Positions 48,301-62,342 of a stretch of 64,000 nucleotides of DNA are shown one piece after another. The stretch's first letter is position 1; every line of letters begins with the position of its first letter. Made by a program: the position numbers and the translations under genes. This DNA comes from Varroa destructor (taxonomy: Eukaryota > Arthropoda > Arachnida > Mesostigmata > Varroidae): positions 54,884,338-54,948,337 of the forward strand of contig NW_019211455.1 in assembly GCF_002443255.2 (NCBI RefSeq). Reading direction: 5' to 3'. Below the pieces are notes generated by a model, which worked only from the letters and a program-made list of their open reading frames with translations, searched no databases and had not been told where the DNA came from.

Positions 48301-51300
48301 AGAGAATGTGTGGAGAAAAATAGAAGGCTAGGCCTGTCATACAAGCAAAGCCCAACCCTGCATGGCGTGTCTGGGTAACATACGCACCACGTGATACAGG
48401 CAGATGTCGCTCTTCTGTAGTGGGAAAAGACAAATCGTCCCTAGAAAGGGTCTTGAGTTCAGGCGGGGGAGGAGGGCTTCGAGGGCAACTTCTTTGTTAG
48501 AGTATTGTATCCATAGTTCATGGAGCTGGCACAAATTTGGATGCTAAAAACACTGCGACCGTATTTTACGTCCAAGCTTCGCTTGAAACTTTTGGGCAAC
48601 ATATGTCGCTGCTGTTGATGACAACAACGACGATGTTGAAGCTGTCTATGGCGGCATCGCGTCATTTCGTTCACGACCACCATCGCGTGTGCGCACAATG
48701 AGTTCATGTGTATATATTTGTGCATCGACTTCGTTCGAGCGTCTACAAATGAATGTAAGCATCATACAGCTGGTCGTAATCCAACGGTAGAGCTTTAGTT
48801 GCCTCTGATACGCCACCCGGAGTGAGTCCAGCAACGAAAACCTCACTCAGCAAAGCAGGTTGCTTTGGCCTGCGGCGACCTGCGCAGACGTTGCCCCACG
48901 CTGACTTGCGGGGTACTTCACCTACCATAGATGCGAGAAGAAGAGAGAGAAAGAGAGCGTAGGAGAGAGAGGAATTCTGTCACGAGTGCGGTCGATGCCC
49001 ACTGCCGAAGTTGTTGACGCGACCTGAAGATAAGAAATAGTCAGACGTCGGACGGATAAAGATATGAACGCTATCCTTATGCGGGTGGTTTGTAAGTAGA
49101 ACCACTGCCTGATGGTCTCTCAAAGGTCATCTACCTCCACTTGAGAATCGAGTAGCATGTTTTCAAATGTGCATACGCTTGAGGTTATAGATTTCAAAGA
49201 ATCTACCTATTAAAGCTGACTACGGGTTCTCCATTAACTGGCGACTGGTATACACAACAATTCTTTATAGAAGCTATTCGATTGAAACTTGTGAATGTCT
49301 AAAGCACTTCGAAATAAACACGCAAATCTGTCCTGAAAATGCTTGCAGGGGTGTAGCCCTCTTTGCATGTATCTCACCAATCCATACCTTCGACCGGAAA
49401 GGTCCGACACTACAAATCACGCCATTCTAGGTTAGGTATAGGTTCGATTCAATAAAGCATAGTAATGACTTGATGGCATAGGATTCATTTACTAAACGAA
49501 AATTTCAAAAGACAAACATTTTCATCTGTTAATTACCAAGGCCAAATCTACATTTATACGAATTATTTGTCCTCCAGGAATACATTTTGTCGAGCCGCGC
49601 ACTAAAGAATGCCACACCTTAGCCCCTGAGTGCAAGTTGCCCACGATCAATAATCGATGATTCGGTTGATACCATTCACTCGATGCTTGTTTAAGTGTTC
49701 TGTCGAAATAGGTTTCAGCGCGAACAAACCTGCTTTCCCCCGCCATGCTTCCAACACGACAATCATGAACTAGACCAGCCAGATCGGACGAGTTTCACTA
49801 TTATGTATTGATTAGCATAGGTAACCCCAGCCGTTTGGTTTCCGTCTAAAGCGGGTGGAAGTGGGTGTCAGTGCGACCTGGGAGCGCCTTCAGTGACCGC
49901 AAACGACCACATTCCGATGAGGTTAAAAGGTGCCTCTGGCAAGAAATTACACTTCAACCTTAAGTGGCCTGATCGAGGTGGTGATTGACTTTGTGAACGT
50001 CAAATATTTAAAACAGCACTTAAAAACGAAGAACAGCATTTGCAAAGCCACAAGGTAATGCCTCATAAACATGTGTATTATTTAAAGCCAAAAGGATTTG
50101 TGAAATATACCGAAAAATGTGTAAGCTTTACGCTTTTGTGGTCAAAAAACATTTTTTCTAGTTTGTCTTTTTTAGACTATCCGGAATAATAAGCTGTACC
50201 CTGTGAGAACGTAAGGGAAAAGAAATGCAATGAGAAATATATAAACTATAAAAGTTGTTTTCTCTACTAACATACACATGTAATCTACCGGGGAAGAGTT
50301 GCCCGTGTCCCATATACAGAATGGTTATTCTGTGGGGTACAAAAACCTCACTTGATAGCATCGTTTCCCGACCACATGATTCGGAGTGCACGCTTGCCTG
50401 ATCACCATTTGCTAAAAGCTGAAATGTCAACGAAAAACACATGAATTGAGCGAACGAAACCTGACTGGTGCAGATCCGCCAATAGAATGACTTATCGTTC
50501 CTCTTTTCGTAAACGTATCGATTCGAAGAATTATTCTACCTGCTACTTACGTGCGGACAGTGCGTAAAGATCAGAGGATTGCCCCCAACTCGACGAACCT
50601 CTACAGGCTGCAGTATCCTGGTATGATTCTGGTGTGTCTACCTGATCAGTCACGACTTGTCGACCAAGTGGCCTGATGCCTCCAGTGACCTGTACGACGA
50701 CTGGGGCAAAAAAGCGGGTTTGCGTTCCCCCGTCGGATAAAAACTTTCTAAACGAGCTTAGGCAATGTTTAATATAAAGAGAATATCCGGATTGTTGTTA
50801 AGTCATTTCTTTAGCTGACATTGCTCAACGTTAAGGTCACCCCATACAGCCCTGAAGCCTTCGTATTTAGATCCTTCCTGAACCACGTTTACACAACTCA
50901 GTTATAATTCAGTCAGAATTAGTAGGGATGAATCGTATTTGAGCAGGTTCTATTATGATCGTCACTTCACAGAGCATGGCTATAGTATGTAGTCGATTAT
51001 GCTGCGTCGAGAAGGAGAGCTTATCATCAGGTCTTTGGCGAAGGTCAAAAAGTGCCGTGTCAACCTGTAACAATAATATACCACGTCAATCACCGTCGCC
51101 GTACGATTTGACACTTCTTCGGCCATGTTTTGCCACGATTTCGTGATGTCTACCTGCTAAGGTTAACGTTCACTTACCGGGGTTTAGACTGGGAACCGCT
51201 GTTAGCTATCTGGCCGGACAAATTTCAAGAGGCCTGCACTGCCGCCCCTGTCATCACACATCTCTACTGGTGGATCTTTCATTGGCAGATATATAATCAG

Positions 51301-53530
51301 TTTTGCATATCTCTCTAAAAGCTTCTGACTGATCTATTGAAAAGATTCGTCCGAATGATAATGGGTCCGCACTCGATCCTCCTACGGGACTGTTTAAGCT
51401 ATGAATGTACAAATGAACTATATAACGGTATAGCTTGTTTTACTAAAGGCTAATAAATTATTAATTAATACTTGCTTTCCCGTATTGATCGGTTGTAACA
51501 CACAGTTATAAATACAACCATACTTAACACATATGAAGATCGTGAAAAATGTTCTGCGGAGTGGGCCGTTCGCGCAGTGCTTGCAAATTAACTTTAATTA
51601 ATTGTATAAGCTGCTTGCTTAAATTTAGGCTGGACAAGGAAAAAATACCAGGATAGGTTGGGGAAAGGTTAAGTGTAACCTCTACGGCTCCTCCTAAAGT
51701 ACGCTAATCGCACATTCTATTTGTTCAGGGTAGAAATTCAAATTGCCTCAAGACTGTTGTACGTTCGAGTTATGATTGCTCTCGTTGGTGGCAATTCTCT
51801 GCGTGATCGAACCATAGAGACAGGTATAACTGCCGAAAAGCTCATCCTATTGCAACTGCTCCAGCGGTAAAAACAGAAAGCTTCTTAACTCCCCAGACGA
51901 TGTTCAGAACGGTCAGGCAAACGACCGTTCGAAGTTGTTCCGTCGCGTGACGGTTCTCAGAATTGATGAGTTTTTTCGACTAGACTCACATCGACTAACC
52001 TTGGATGTACAGTCCGTTTTTACTGGGCTCATATTCTAGATCTTCTGTTTTCGGTTATTCAGACCTACACAGCACGATCCGGAAGGCAACGTTATAAAGA
52101 CAAAATTGCAAATAAGATAATACCGTTCCCATGTGTACATCCTTCTCCCGTTAATAACGTTTTTCTATCAGCCGAATTGTACGTCATAAGAAACCAAGTG
52201 AATTATCTTTAGTAGACAGGCTTGTTTTTTTCTAGGAATGAGCTTTTATTAAATTTAACAAAAACAGAAAAACATGCGCAATACTAGTATTAAGAAAGAC
52301 ATCCAAGAGAACACCTCTCCAAGAGCAACACGTCATTAAATTTTTTGGTAATATCAAGTTGCCTTCCGTAATGCGCCTCTTCCATGCTCCATTTGACCTA
52401 GTCTTAATGATACGCTGCTTATCAAGCCTAGGGCTAATCAATCTGCAACAGAGCTGAACGACAATAGGGAATTTGAATTGACAATCATTTCAATATTTTA
52501 TAAATAAAGTATAAGTAGATAAATTACTGCACATCGATTTTGTTCTCCGCATAATAATGTTATATAGTTTGGTTGTTTTTATTCGGAACAAGCTGCTTGA
52601 CCTTCAATAAGCCTCGTCCGCGTTCAACTGATAGTTTAATACACGTCAAAAAGTTCATCTGTTTTTCACCGATAACAGATCAGCTCGATCTTGTACGGCC
52701 TTCACCAGTACAAACGTCACTCACACAAACATTCCTCGCGTTCCAGCGGAAGGGGGTGCGACGATTGCATTGATTATCGCTCGATCGCAGCGAGTGGCCA
52801 CGTTATCGCGATATCGATGTGAAGGGTGATCCGTCTGTGGCTGAAAACCTTACCCTCGCCCCAACCCCCGACTCTGAACCTTAGTAGACCTGAAACGCAC
52901 CTCAGATATCTTCAGGTCGCATCTTCGTTGTTAACCTGTGTGCCTGCCTGTTCTTGCGTATACTACTACCACCCACCGAAAAACGCCCACAATCAAAATA
53001 AGTTCGGAGTTGCTTTTGTTTGTTACGGGCACATACGAGCTCAGATCATCAATGTCGAGGCGCAAAACAAGTCCGTAGAGCAATCGCCTATAACCTGTGG
53101 GGAATGCAACCTTACACTTAGGGAATATACAGTAGGTAGGTATTCGATAGGTCGTATCAAGCAGCTTTAAAGTCAAGCCTTCCGTCCAACACTGTCCGAG
53201 TGATATTACGTTGGGCCTATATATACATGTAGGGGGATTAGGTTTTTCCCCCAGATACCCATAGATCCCAAGTGGAATTGAACCGGCGCCCGTTTCAAGT
53301 CCACGAGGTGGTACTATTGGGATGATCGATTAGGACTATGTTAAAAGTTGCTTGACATTAGCACAAATTACTATTCAATTGAAGCTCTATTTACATAAAG
53401 GCTGAAAGCTGGCATGATTAGCCATCACTCCAGTGGCCCATAATGCCGGTGATGCGATGCGGTAAGTTTCATTGCCGTTCGCTGTTTTTTCAACGTAAAC
53501 AGTAATGACTGACAGTGACTAATGATTAAT
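45301..53530. other. Long stretch without a supported gene
   Basis: AT-rich from about 45.7 to 46.5 kb, GC-richer from 47.5 to 49.0 kb (including a GA-rich run at 48935-48972). Short open frames only; none has a recognised domain or splice partners. Confidence 0.5.
45777..45820. repeat. Perfect 13-bp inverted repeat with partly matching flanks
   Basis: Arms TAGTGAAGTACAT (45777-45789) and its exact complement (45808-45820), 18 bases apart. Further out, GATG and CATC also pair after a two-base mismatch, so the symmetric structure covers 45771-45826. Confidence 0.88.
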
Positions 53531-53538
53531 TTTACATA

Positions 53539-53563
53539 CATCCATCCATCCATCCCTCCCTCC
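53539..53563. repeat. CATC/CCTC tetranucleotide microsatellite
   Basis: Four CATC-type units followed by two CCTC-type units. Confidence 0.88.
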
Positions 53564-56500
53564 TCGTAGCATTGTTCCTAACATAGAGCTATGTGAAAAA
53601 GGACCTCAAGGTAAGGAAAATCAACCTATTTTGATAAAAAAAAAAAAAATAAAACAAACAAGTAAAAAAAAAACATCGATATTCCCTTGAAAAGGTAAAA
53701 ATGGTGTGCGTACGCTACCTCATGAGCATATATATATACTTCATATGAAATATCGGATATCGAATGAAGCGTACAAATAAGCTTGTGACAGTATTTTTCG
53801 AAAAGAATAGTCTATTGGTAATGCACCTATGCGTCTCACAAAATGCTTTCCCCAATCGACTATATTATGAGTGATCGTCTGTCTCCTTATGAATAAACGT
53901 ACTTTTTAATACAATCTCTTAAACTTATTAAATGTTGCTTGAATACTCGCAGCCACCTGATCAAATCCGATCTGAACAAAAGCGAAGTGGGCGTTTCTGC
54001 CCAGACGTCATTGACGCTCCATTGTTTCTGTTCCACTCGTTCTGATTCATGACAGCGCAATGACGCTAACCCAAAAACATACCGCGCAGAATGAATTCAT
54101 GCGTCCAAAAAAACCCCACAAGTCCCCGACCGAAGCACACACCTGAGCCCTTTTAACCTCGTTAAATGCATTTGTGACTAATCAAGAAGTGACGCGCCGC
54201 GCCTTTTCTGTTTCGGTACCCTGCTTGCTTATCTGACAATTACTTTTGCGGTCAGACATCCTCCGATCAGACCTGCTGACCACTGGCCGCTTCAGCCAAT
54301 TTTGGTGGCAGACGAACTTAAACCAGGATCTTGCTTTGTTTCTATTCGAATGTATGTATATAATATATATATATATCCAAGACCGCCACCTAACTGGTTT
54401 ATGACAGGCTTGTCATGCGCCTATAAAATTGAAGTTACATATGTGAACAAAATTGCCACAACTAGACGGTGTACGGCCTCCGCCCAGGAGCAAATAGGCT
54501 AGCTGAAGACCAAAAGGCTAAATGGCGGAGATCTTTAGGCGAGGCTGAAACCCGTTTCCGCGAAACAGAGGTTGCGGATCCAGGATCCATCCACTCAGTG
54601 TACACCATACGTTTGACCTCTACGGGGAACGTATTACGTTGGACTTGCACCGCCGCTCGCTTCGTATCGCGCATTTACATTGCGGTCAAGACGCTTCCGA
54701 AAACGGGCGAACAGATTAAGAATGTCGAACAGTCGAAGTTCGCTTATTCTGGCCTTTTGTTTTCGTTGTACAAGTAACTGCTAAGTTTTGTTTTTAGGTA
54801 CACTCGTTACCGCTCACTGAAAAGATAAGCGTACTCACCGATCCTATTTGGAGTCAGCGACTGAATCAGCAGCAGTTACCGCAGTAACAACGGCAGAGCT
54901 AGACGTAAGTTCGACGACGGTCACAGACCACTATTAAATTGTATTAATGAAAGCTAGCGAATGGATCTAGCGGAAGCGATTAGTGCGGTCGCGATTATTG
55001 GAATTGAGTCAACCTGCTGAGGTTAGGTTAGGTAGAGCCGGGTTGACTTAGGTTAATGTCTGCGCGCGGCTACTCGCCAGCCATAAGCCATTTAGTAAAT
55101 GGATCCGGGTGAAGATAGAAAAAAAACTTGAAATAGGCCAGAACTAAAGGATGTTAACAAACGCTAGTTGTATGGCGACAAGTGATTGCTATGTGCTACC
55201 CGGAACGTCAATCGATACGCGGGTCGAATGGCGTTTTGCGGTGGAATGGAACTAATAGATCCCTGGAAGACCTAAAAAAAGGTTTCAAAGTACATGTGAG
55301 ATAGGCGTCGATGGGCTGGCTACTTTGAAATGAGAAACTCTATCGCTTATGAGCTGGCCTTTCTAATAAAGGTCATGCCGACTTGACGACTTCGTTGATT
55401 ATAGGAGAGCGTGCTGGCGAAGCTTGCAACGAGAAAAACTGTTTATTTATTCGTAAACCAGTAGAAGAATAGTAGTTACTCGTAAATGCTAATGTAACGT
55501 AACCTCAAAGCGAGGTTTTGAACAAGGCCCTTTTTGTTGATAACGACTGGTCTTATGGCAAATAATTCAGCATTGAGCTACATAGAATTTCATCTAAGTT
55601 AAATAGTTTTTTTTCTAAACGTGTTACACCTTCTGACTCGTGTGAGTCGTGTAGGAGGTCTGTTGCGCAGTACATAATTGTGCCTTTTACAGTCTGCCCT
55701 AGATATCAGATGGCTGTTTAACGCTACCCGTGATCCGTCTTGGGTTAATGTTTTCTCCTGTGATAAAATACTATTCTATGGTGTTTTGATCATTAAGCTG
55801 CCCCATAACGATAATAGTACATTGAGACGCTAGAAAAATTGCAACCTCTCAATTAAGTGTTTTAGGTAATCGCTTTTTATAAAATTAAGGTAACATCACT
55901 GCCTAAATAAGTGAGCGATAGGATAGGACAGGATCTCGTCCTTCGTCCTTCTGTCATCCTTTACTAATCGACATTCACTGATCGTAGGTTCCGGAAAGAT
56001 CTGATGATTACATTATTTTGCGATGTTTATTTTCTTTTTTTGCTAGCTAGAGACCTATAACTTCAAATATTGTTTATGCCTGAAGAAAACATTATCTTCA
56101 ACAGTGCAGATTTCCTCCAATCTCAAATATATTATTCGTAGTATTATAGCCTATTATCAATAGAAGTCTTATTCGTGTATCGTTCTTCGCTATAGACAAA
56201 GCGTTCTGTTAGTCTCACTGCGTTCACATAGACCGCTTTACGTCCTTTTTATATCCGGATCGTTTCAGAACACTCAGGATCAGGTGAGTGTTTACGAGTC
56301 CTGGTTGGCTTTCACTATTACACACTGTATGAACAACCTGTGGCAGGTAACGGGATGTTCGTTGTTGTTACGTGCCTTCCCTCTCCTTCCCAGTGACAGG
56401 TTCCTCATCATGAATTATGCCTAGGCCGCTACTTCACTCCCTTTGTACATTTCCATTCGTTCTATCATGTGCTCCTGTTCAAGTACAGATGCGCTTATCC

Positions 56501-59500
56501 ATGTGTAACTTTGCCACAATACATTGGTGCTGATCTCGTTACTAGCATGGCCGTATACTCAGCACTTCAGCACGTCTGGACATCCTTCGACTCTGCTGTT
56601 CGGGACGGGCTTCACTCAGCTCATTGGTCCCTGTAAATGCCATTGGCGCCGCAACACGGCCGGTTGTCTTCACAATGGAGCGGCGCGGCGAAAAAACCAG
56701 CTACATAAAGTGCACACTGTTATGTTCCCGTTAGAAGGCTTCATCATCACTGGCCAGTCGGGACTTCGTTGTTTCTTATACGCGAAGTATATATGCATGG
56801 AAAGCATATGATAATAGTAGTATAGCCTGTGCAGCATAGACGGTATACTTACTCACAATCAGTGAATCTGTGTGTGTATCAGTTGAACAGACAGCAAAAG
56901 CATACATGACGCACAGACAAATTCAGAAGACTGCGACGCACCCCTACGAATGCTAAGGGCCACATCGCAGCCAGGTTGGCTGACTCTGGCGGGACTAGAT
57001 CGCGTCGATACCATGCTAGCGTCACTTCCTAAACGGATTTAAAAACCGTTGGATTCGCCGTTCCAAACAGGGCTAATCCTACCCCCGTCCCCCGCCCCTT
57101 CTCCAGTACGCCGCTCCAAGCTCTCCGCTAGTCAAGCGACGGCTGCGGTCTATTCGTGCAGATCGGCAAACATTTCTATTGACGTGAGTCCATTGATGGT
57201 TAGCGTATAGCCGTCTGTAGGTAAAAATATTAGTGCCGTTGGATAGAACGACAGAGGAAATGTGTATGGCGTTGATGAGATAAGCCCGGCTGTGACAGGT
57301 ATGGCCTAAACGTGCCAATTGGCCTAATGCCATTGGCTGCTAGGCCACTGTAGTACGATTTCGGTTTTACCTTGGACACGATTCGAGTCATCAGCAAGCT
57401 CATAGTGCATTCAAATTCTGTATATCACTTACATATGTGCAGTCTCGTTATTTCAGAGTATGGCCGATGCTTCAGTGTCTGTCCGTTAGGTGGCCTGCCG
57501 ACTTTGGTCCAGTGAGGCGTTGGCGTATTCATGATTACTTTCTAGCTTCAAAGGGGAGCGCAGACAAATTACGTGTACGTATGAACGCAGCTGAGGTATA
57601 TTTAAGTAAGACGTAAAAATCCTGAGCGTTGGTGGAACGCGCGGATTCGGTTGTCACACCTGTGTGGAAGAGTGACAGGATGGGATGAAGGATGGCAACG
57701 ATCGAAAGTATACATGTGTGATTTAGGTACGGTGACGAAAGTTGCCTTTCTGGCTTTGTGAGCAGCTTTCGTGCAGTCATTTTGAGAAACCAGCCTGCTA
57801 TTGTTGTGATTACTTCTTCAGTTGAACTGTGAGGTAGCGGAAAACACGTAACGATAGCCTGGCCCTATTTTTCATCGGGTGTACTTAATTTTACAACATT
57901 GAATAGGATCGAATAGAAAATAGGTTGAATTTAGCCGTAATAACATTAATACTGATGGATAGCACAGTTCCCGCAAACCATAAAGCAGAAGAAACCGAAC
58001 AATGAGACAAACATGCGGGTAGCTCGGCGTAATAGCGCGCGCTCCTTCGAAATCTATTATTACCTTAGTAGATAACAGTGGGTACCAGCTAAATACAGTG
58101 TTTTCTCTTCTACACAGGGTCTAGGCTTTATATTAATTGGCATAGGCAAACCAAACACATATATAGGTGCACACCTTGTATACGTTTACTCCTTAGTAAA
58201 GTATCTTTCGATTCGTCAATAAACAAGACTGCCTCTGTCGGGCAATCAGCGATACCTGTGTTACATTTTTGCAACTACGAGAATAGTCGAATTAGAGTTC
58301 TCCATAACAGTATAAGGCTTAACGAAGTTGCTGCCATGGGGAGCTGGAAAATTTAGAACATATCATTCTTTAACATGCACCTTGCGTTAAAAGGTTTTTG
58401 TAGGACACTCGACCTTGTCGTGGCTGAGAGGTAATAGGCATCGTATTTGATTTCTACTATTTATAAGAGTGCTAGAAGTTTATCCAATTTTTATATCTAA
58501 CAAGCCGATATCGAGTTGATTCCAGCTGTACTTATAACCGATCATCAATCAACTTGTGCGGTCGAGTACCAGATCTGATGCAAATTTCTTTCTAAATCTC
58601 CATTACTAAATTCTCACTGTAGGAACCGGCGTCGCCTGAGAAGGTCATGCACATGTCTGAGTGTTTTGTCACAGATGAAAAGAACATATATATATATATA
58701 AGTCACGCTGGTTCAAATCTCAGCATCGATAAACCTAGGAACTAACTAATTATCAAAAACTACCACAACAAAGGAGACAAATATCAGGTTAATAACTACT
58801 TGTTTTGTTAACATGCCGGATCATAGGCTGATATGAGAGAAAAAAAAAAATGGATAAATCCAGCAAGATCTACCCCGACTGCCAACTGCTAGTGGGGCAG
58901 ACCTTTGACGTTTTACTAAAGAGGTAATTCCGAAGACTCGTTCGTACAGAGAAAACAGCCCAAGAAGAGCCTATATTTAAAAACGCGATTACTGTGCTAC
59001 CTTCTTAATCGTTCGAAACACGATAAATCTTGATCAATATTTGGCGATCAGTACCCCGTTCGATTGCATCATAGCACAGTATCCTGCATCGTAAAACTGC
59101 AATATATAATCAGATATTCTATCAATGTTTAGGCAATAGACAATATTAGAAGGCTGTAGATCACCGGTTCCGTCGAGAGTTGTCCTCTGGCGCAGCATTT
59201 GTCCGATATCAAACGCGGCGGCAGGAATCATGTGTTTTTTCAGCATTTGCATGGTTGTTGAAAACCATAATTACATAAGGCGGAAACGTCAGTCGGCGAT
59301 GTACAGCTTGTATGTTTTTTGGCGTTCTAGTCAACGACAAATCTGTCCGGACCCACTTGCCCTCTCAGTCGTAACCGTGAGCGATACAACAGGAGCCCCA
59401 AAGAACCTTTCAATCTATTCCTCAACTTTGCCTACCGGCATACAGGTTGTTGTTTTATTATTAATGTAACTCATCATAATCTAGAGACGTGGCACATTTG

Positions 59501-61416
59501 TAGCAAGCGTCCGCGGCACAGCTCGCCTTAATCATACGTAGGAGCCCTGGGCGAAAAAAATATTATTGTATGGGCAGTCATAGAGAGATAACTCACGGAC
59601 AGTGGGCGGCGCCTCCTTTTGCGAAGGCCACCGAAGTGCTTACCGCAGACGACACCGCGCTATTATCAAAAGAAAAGCTTTGGACAGGGGGCTGTGGGTA
59701 CTTGGTGAAGTGATAGGCAGGGACCGAAGATCGCTACAGCAAACGCGATACATAACTCTACGACAACCCCACTTGTCCTCCAGCTTCTGGATATGAATAA
59801 CAGAAGCTAGCTGTTCATCAATGTATTCTACCCGATGTTCTTGAGTCCATATTTACTTGACATGTACAGCTAGGCCGAACTAGGGTGGATAACTAACTGC
59901 TGGTTACAGCCAAACGTAATCGCCGCCTTGAAGACAAGCTATAGGATGTCATCGGCGACGGCGTATCGATGTCGCAGGCTCGCAAGCACGACGGCCGCAA
60001 TAATAACAACAACAATAACAATCGCTAGCCGCTACATAAACCCCATCTACATGTTGACATCAGCGTTGCCGTAGCTGCGTCCTGGCCGCTGCATCCTCCG
60101 ATACCCGGACTTTTGGCGGCACTCTTGCCGCTTCGTCGGACCAACCCGGCAATCAGCGTGGACAAAACAGATGAGACGCGCAAACAGAATTCAATACTCC
60201 ACGAATGCAGCATGACTCAAGCACTCAGCAGCCACTACTGCACAAAGTGGAGATCTAGTTGTGAGCAGATCCTGGTTGGGGCCTGCGTGACTCTGCGGTC
60301 GGGGAAATGGGGCTACATAAAAAAGAAGCTCTTCATAGAAAACTGCGTTATTCGATGATAGTGTTGGTGCTATGGACGCACTTCGCACTTCTCAATTGGT
60401 GTTCCTCAAGGATCTCTTCTCTGTTCCGGGCTGATTGGGGGCGAGCAGGCAAAGGCAAGGATAGAGTGGTTCAGAGGCAAAACACACAAAACAAGCTACA
60501 AGCTGAAGTGAAAAGCAGAAACAACGACAGCGGCAACAATAATAACAATTGCGTATCATCATTAGCTGGTTACGCATTCGATGAAACTATATAGGAAGAC
60601 ACCGCCTTGAAGGTCGTAGCGACGTTCCGTATAACAGCGGTGCGGCGAGATTTGTCTGGCATCGGTCTGCTTCGGTAGCTTTTTCATGGTGGCTCACCTG
60701 ACGCCGTCATCGGTCGGTAGCTAATTCGAGTCAACGACAGTTACAGCTAAGAACCAGTCGGCGGAGCCGCCTTTCTCATCGTGGCTACTCTTGGGGGCAA
60801 TGAAGTACTTATTTTCGTCCGACAAATCGATCGCCCCCTCGGCTCCTAGAGCTAGTGATTGCAGCAGAAGTGCGTATCGTCCATCGAGCGTGTTTGCCTA
60901 AATACACTGGAGATGTGAAGGAAAAAATTTGTGCCTATAAATGCCGGCCTGTGCATCGATGCGAGGAAGGTTTTTGACGTCAGCCCAAATTCAATATAAA
61001 TTCAAACAGCGCCTCGCGAGACATCTCACGTTATATCAACCGGTCCTCTGAGTATATACACATGGAGATGAATACCTCGCCTCGCGTCGAACGGATAAGA
61101 CCAAACCAAGAGCGAATTTACTTGTCGGACCTGCGCGATCTAGCCGCTTTGTTTGGTGCGACAACTTTTCGTGGAAGAACGACTTCATCGGTAGCGGTAG
61201 CAAGTGGATCATGTAAACGGTTTGGCGGTACCGAAAGATGCCCCACTGTGGTTCACCTAACAAAGTATATCAATCGCATGGCAACTGCGGCACTGGTAAC
61301 ATTCGCGTTGTGGCCCGTCTAAAGGGTCTAAGGTCTAAAAAAAAGGCCTCGATAAATGAAACAAGAAGGATCCTGCGCGATCTTCGTTTTTAGCGCCTAG
61401 CGTACCCTGGATGAAA

Positions 61417-61434
61417 GACGACGACGACGACGAC
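61417..61434. repeat. GAC trinucleotide repeat
   Basis: Six GAC units; in one plus-strand frame they encode six Asp directly after ATG-AAA. Confidence 0.88.
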
Positions 61435-62302
61435 TCAGCTTCCCAAAATAAGGTACAATGTGTTCTGTCTGCCTGCCTGTATCTAAAGAAACTACCTAAT
61501 TTCACTCAATTTAAGCCTCGACACCGATTTAACTGTTGGCTGGCAAAAGATCATTTGGACGACGTTAACCGTTTGTCATCAATAACGTGAAGCCTTTCAT
61601 CTAGGTGGAAGATGGCAAAGAGTCACTTGTTTGTGGGGGACATCGACCGCAACGATGTCGAGCAGATCAATGCAAAACAGCTGGCGTAGATAATAGCGAT
61701 CAATTATAATTACGCAAGGGGTACAACATGCTTCTTTGTTTTATTGTATAGACGTGTATGTGTGTGTGGTAATAATAACATAAAGACAGAGATTGCTTCT
61801 ATGTCCATATCGAATAGCGGAATTCAACGGTTTCCCTTTGTGATTTGTTGGTGCCAATGGTTTTCCTGTAGGCATATTCGAATAACAAATGAAAACCTAT
61901 TCCGCCAAGTGGAGTGTCGTGAGAATCTCTATCCAGAGCTCATTCTCGCTCGATCTACATACACTGAACTAAACACACCTATTGTAGGTAAATTGAATTA
62001 AAAAAAAAACCGCATAGTCTAAAGAAAAGCCCATATATTGTCAGCATAATCAATGCTCAACTATGTAGCATAGGTAATCTTGACTCAGAATTGAGTATGT
62101 ATAAAGATGCGAAACGTATGTTTTTGTGAAATAGCAGTTCTCGCCTACAGATTTCTTCTATGTTCGGTTAGTTTAGCCGCTTGCCAATTTTCATACCTAC
62201 ATTCCAATTGGAAATTACCGCTCGCTACCTCTTCCTGTACGTCTTCTATATGCTGCTCGACAACAATGTAGGGTTGCGACTATTTCGAAATTGATCGATC
62301 TC

Positions 62303-62342
62303 TCGAGAAGTCAACTAACCCTATAGTTAGTTGACTTCTCGA
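62303..62342. repeat. Perfect 17-bp hairpin with 6-base loop
   Basis: Left arm TCGAGAAGTCAACTAAC (62303-62319), loop CCTATA, right arm its exact complement (62326-62342). No coding frame or known element explains it. Confidence 0.92.

Noticed and set aside
53262..53335. Minus-strand GGTTCAATTCC box suggesting a tRNA
   Set aside because: The T-arm does not pair, and no matching acceptor or D arm was found; at most a chance B box or a decayed tRNA-derived SINE.
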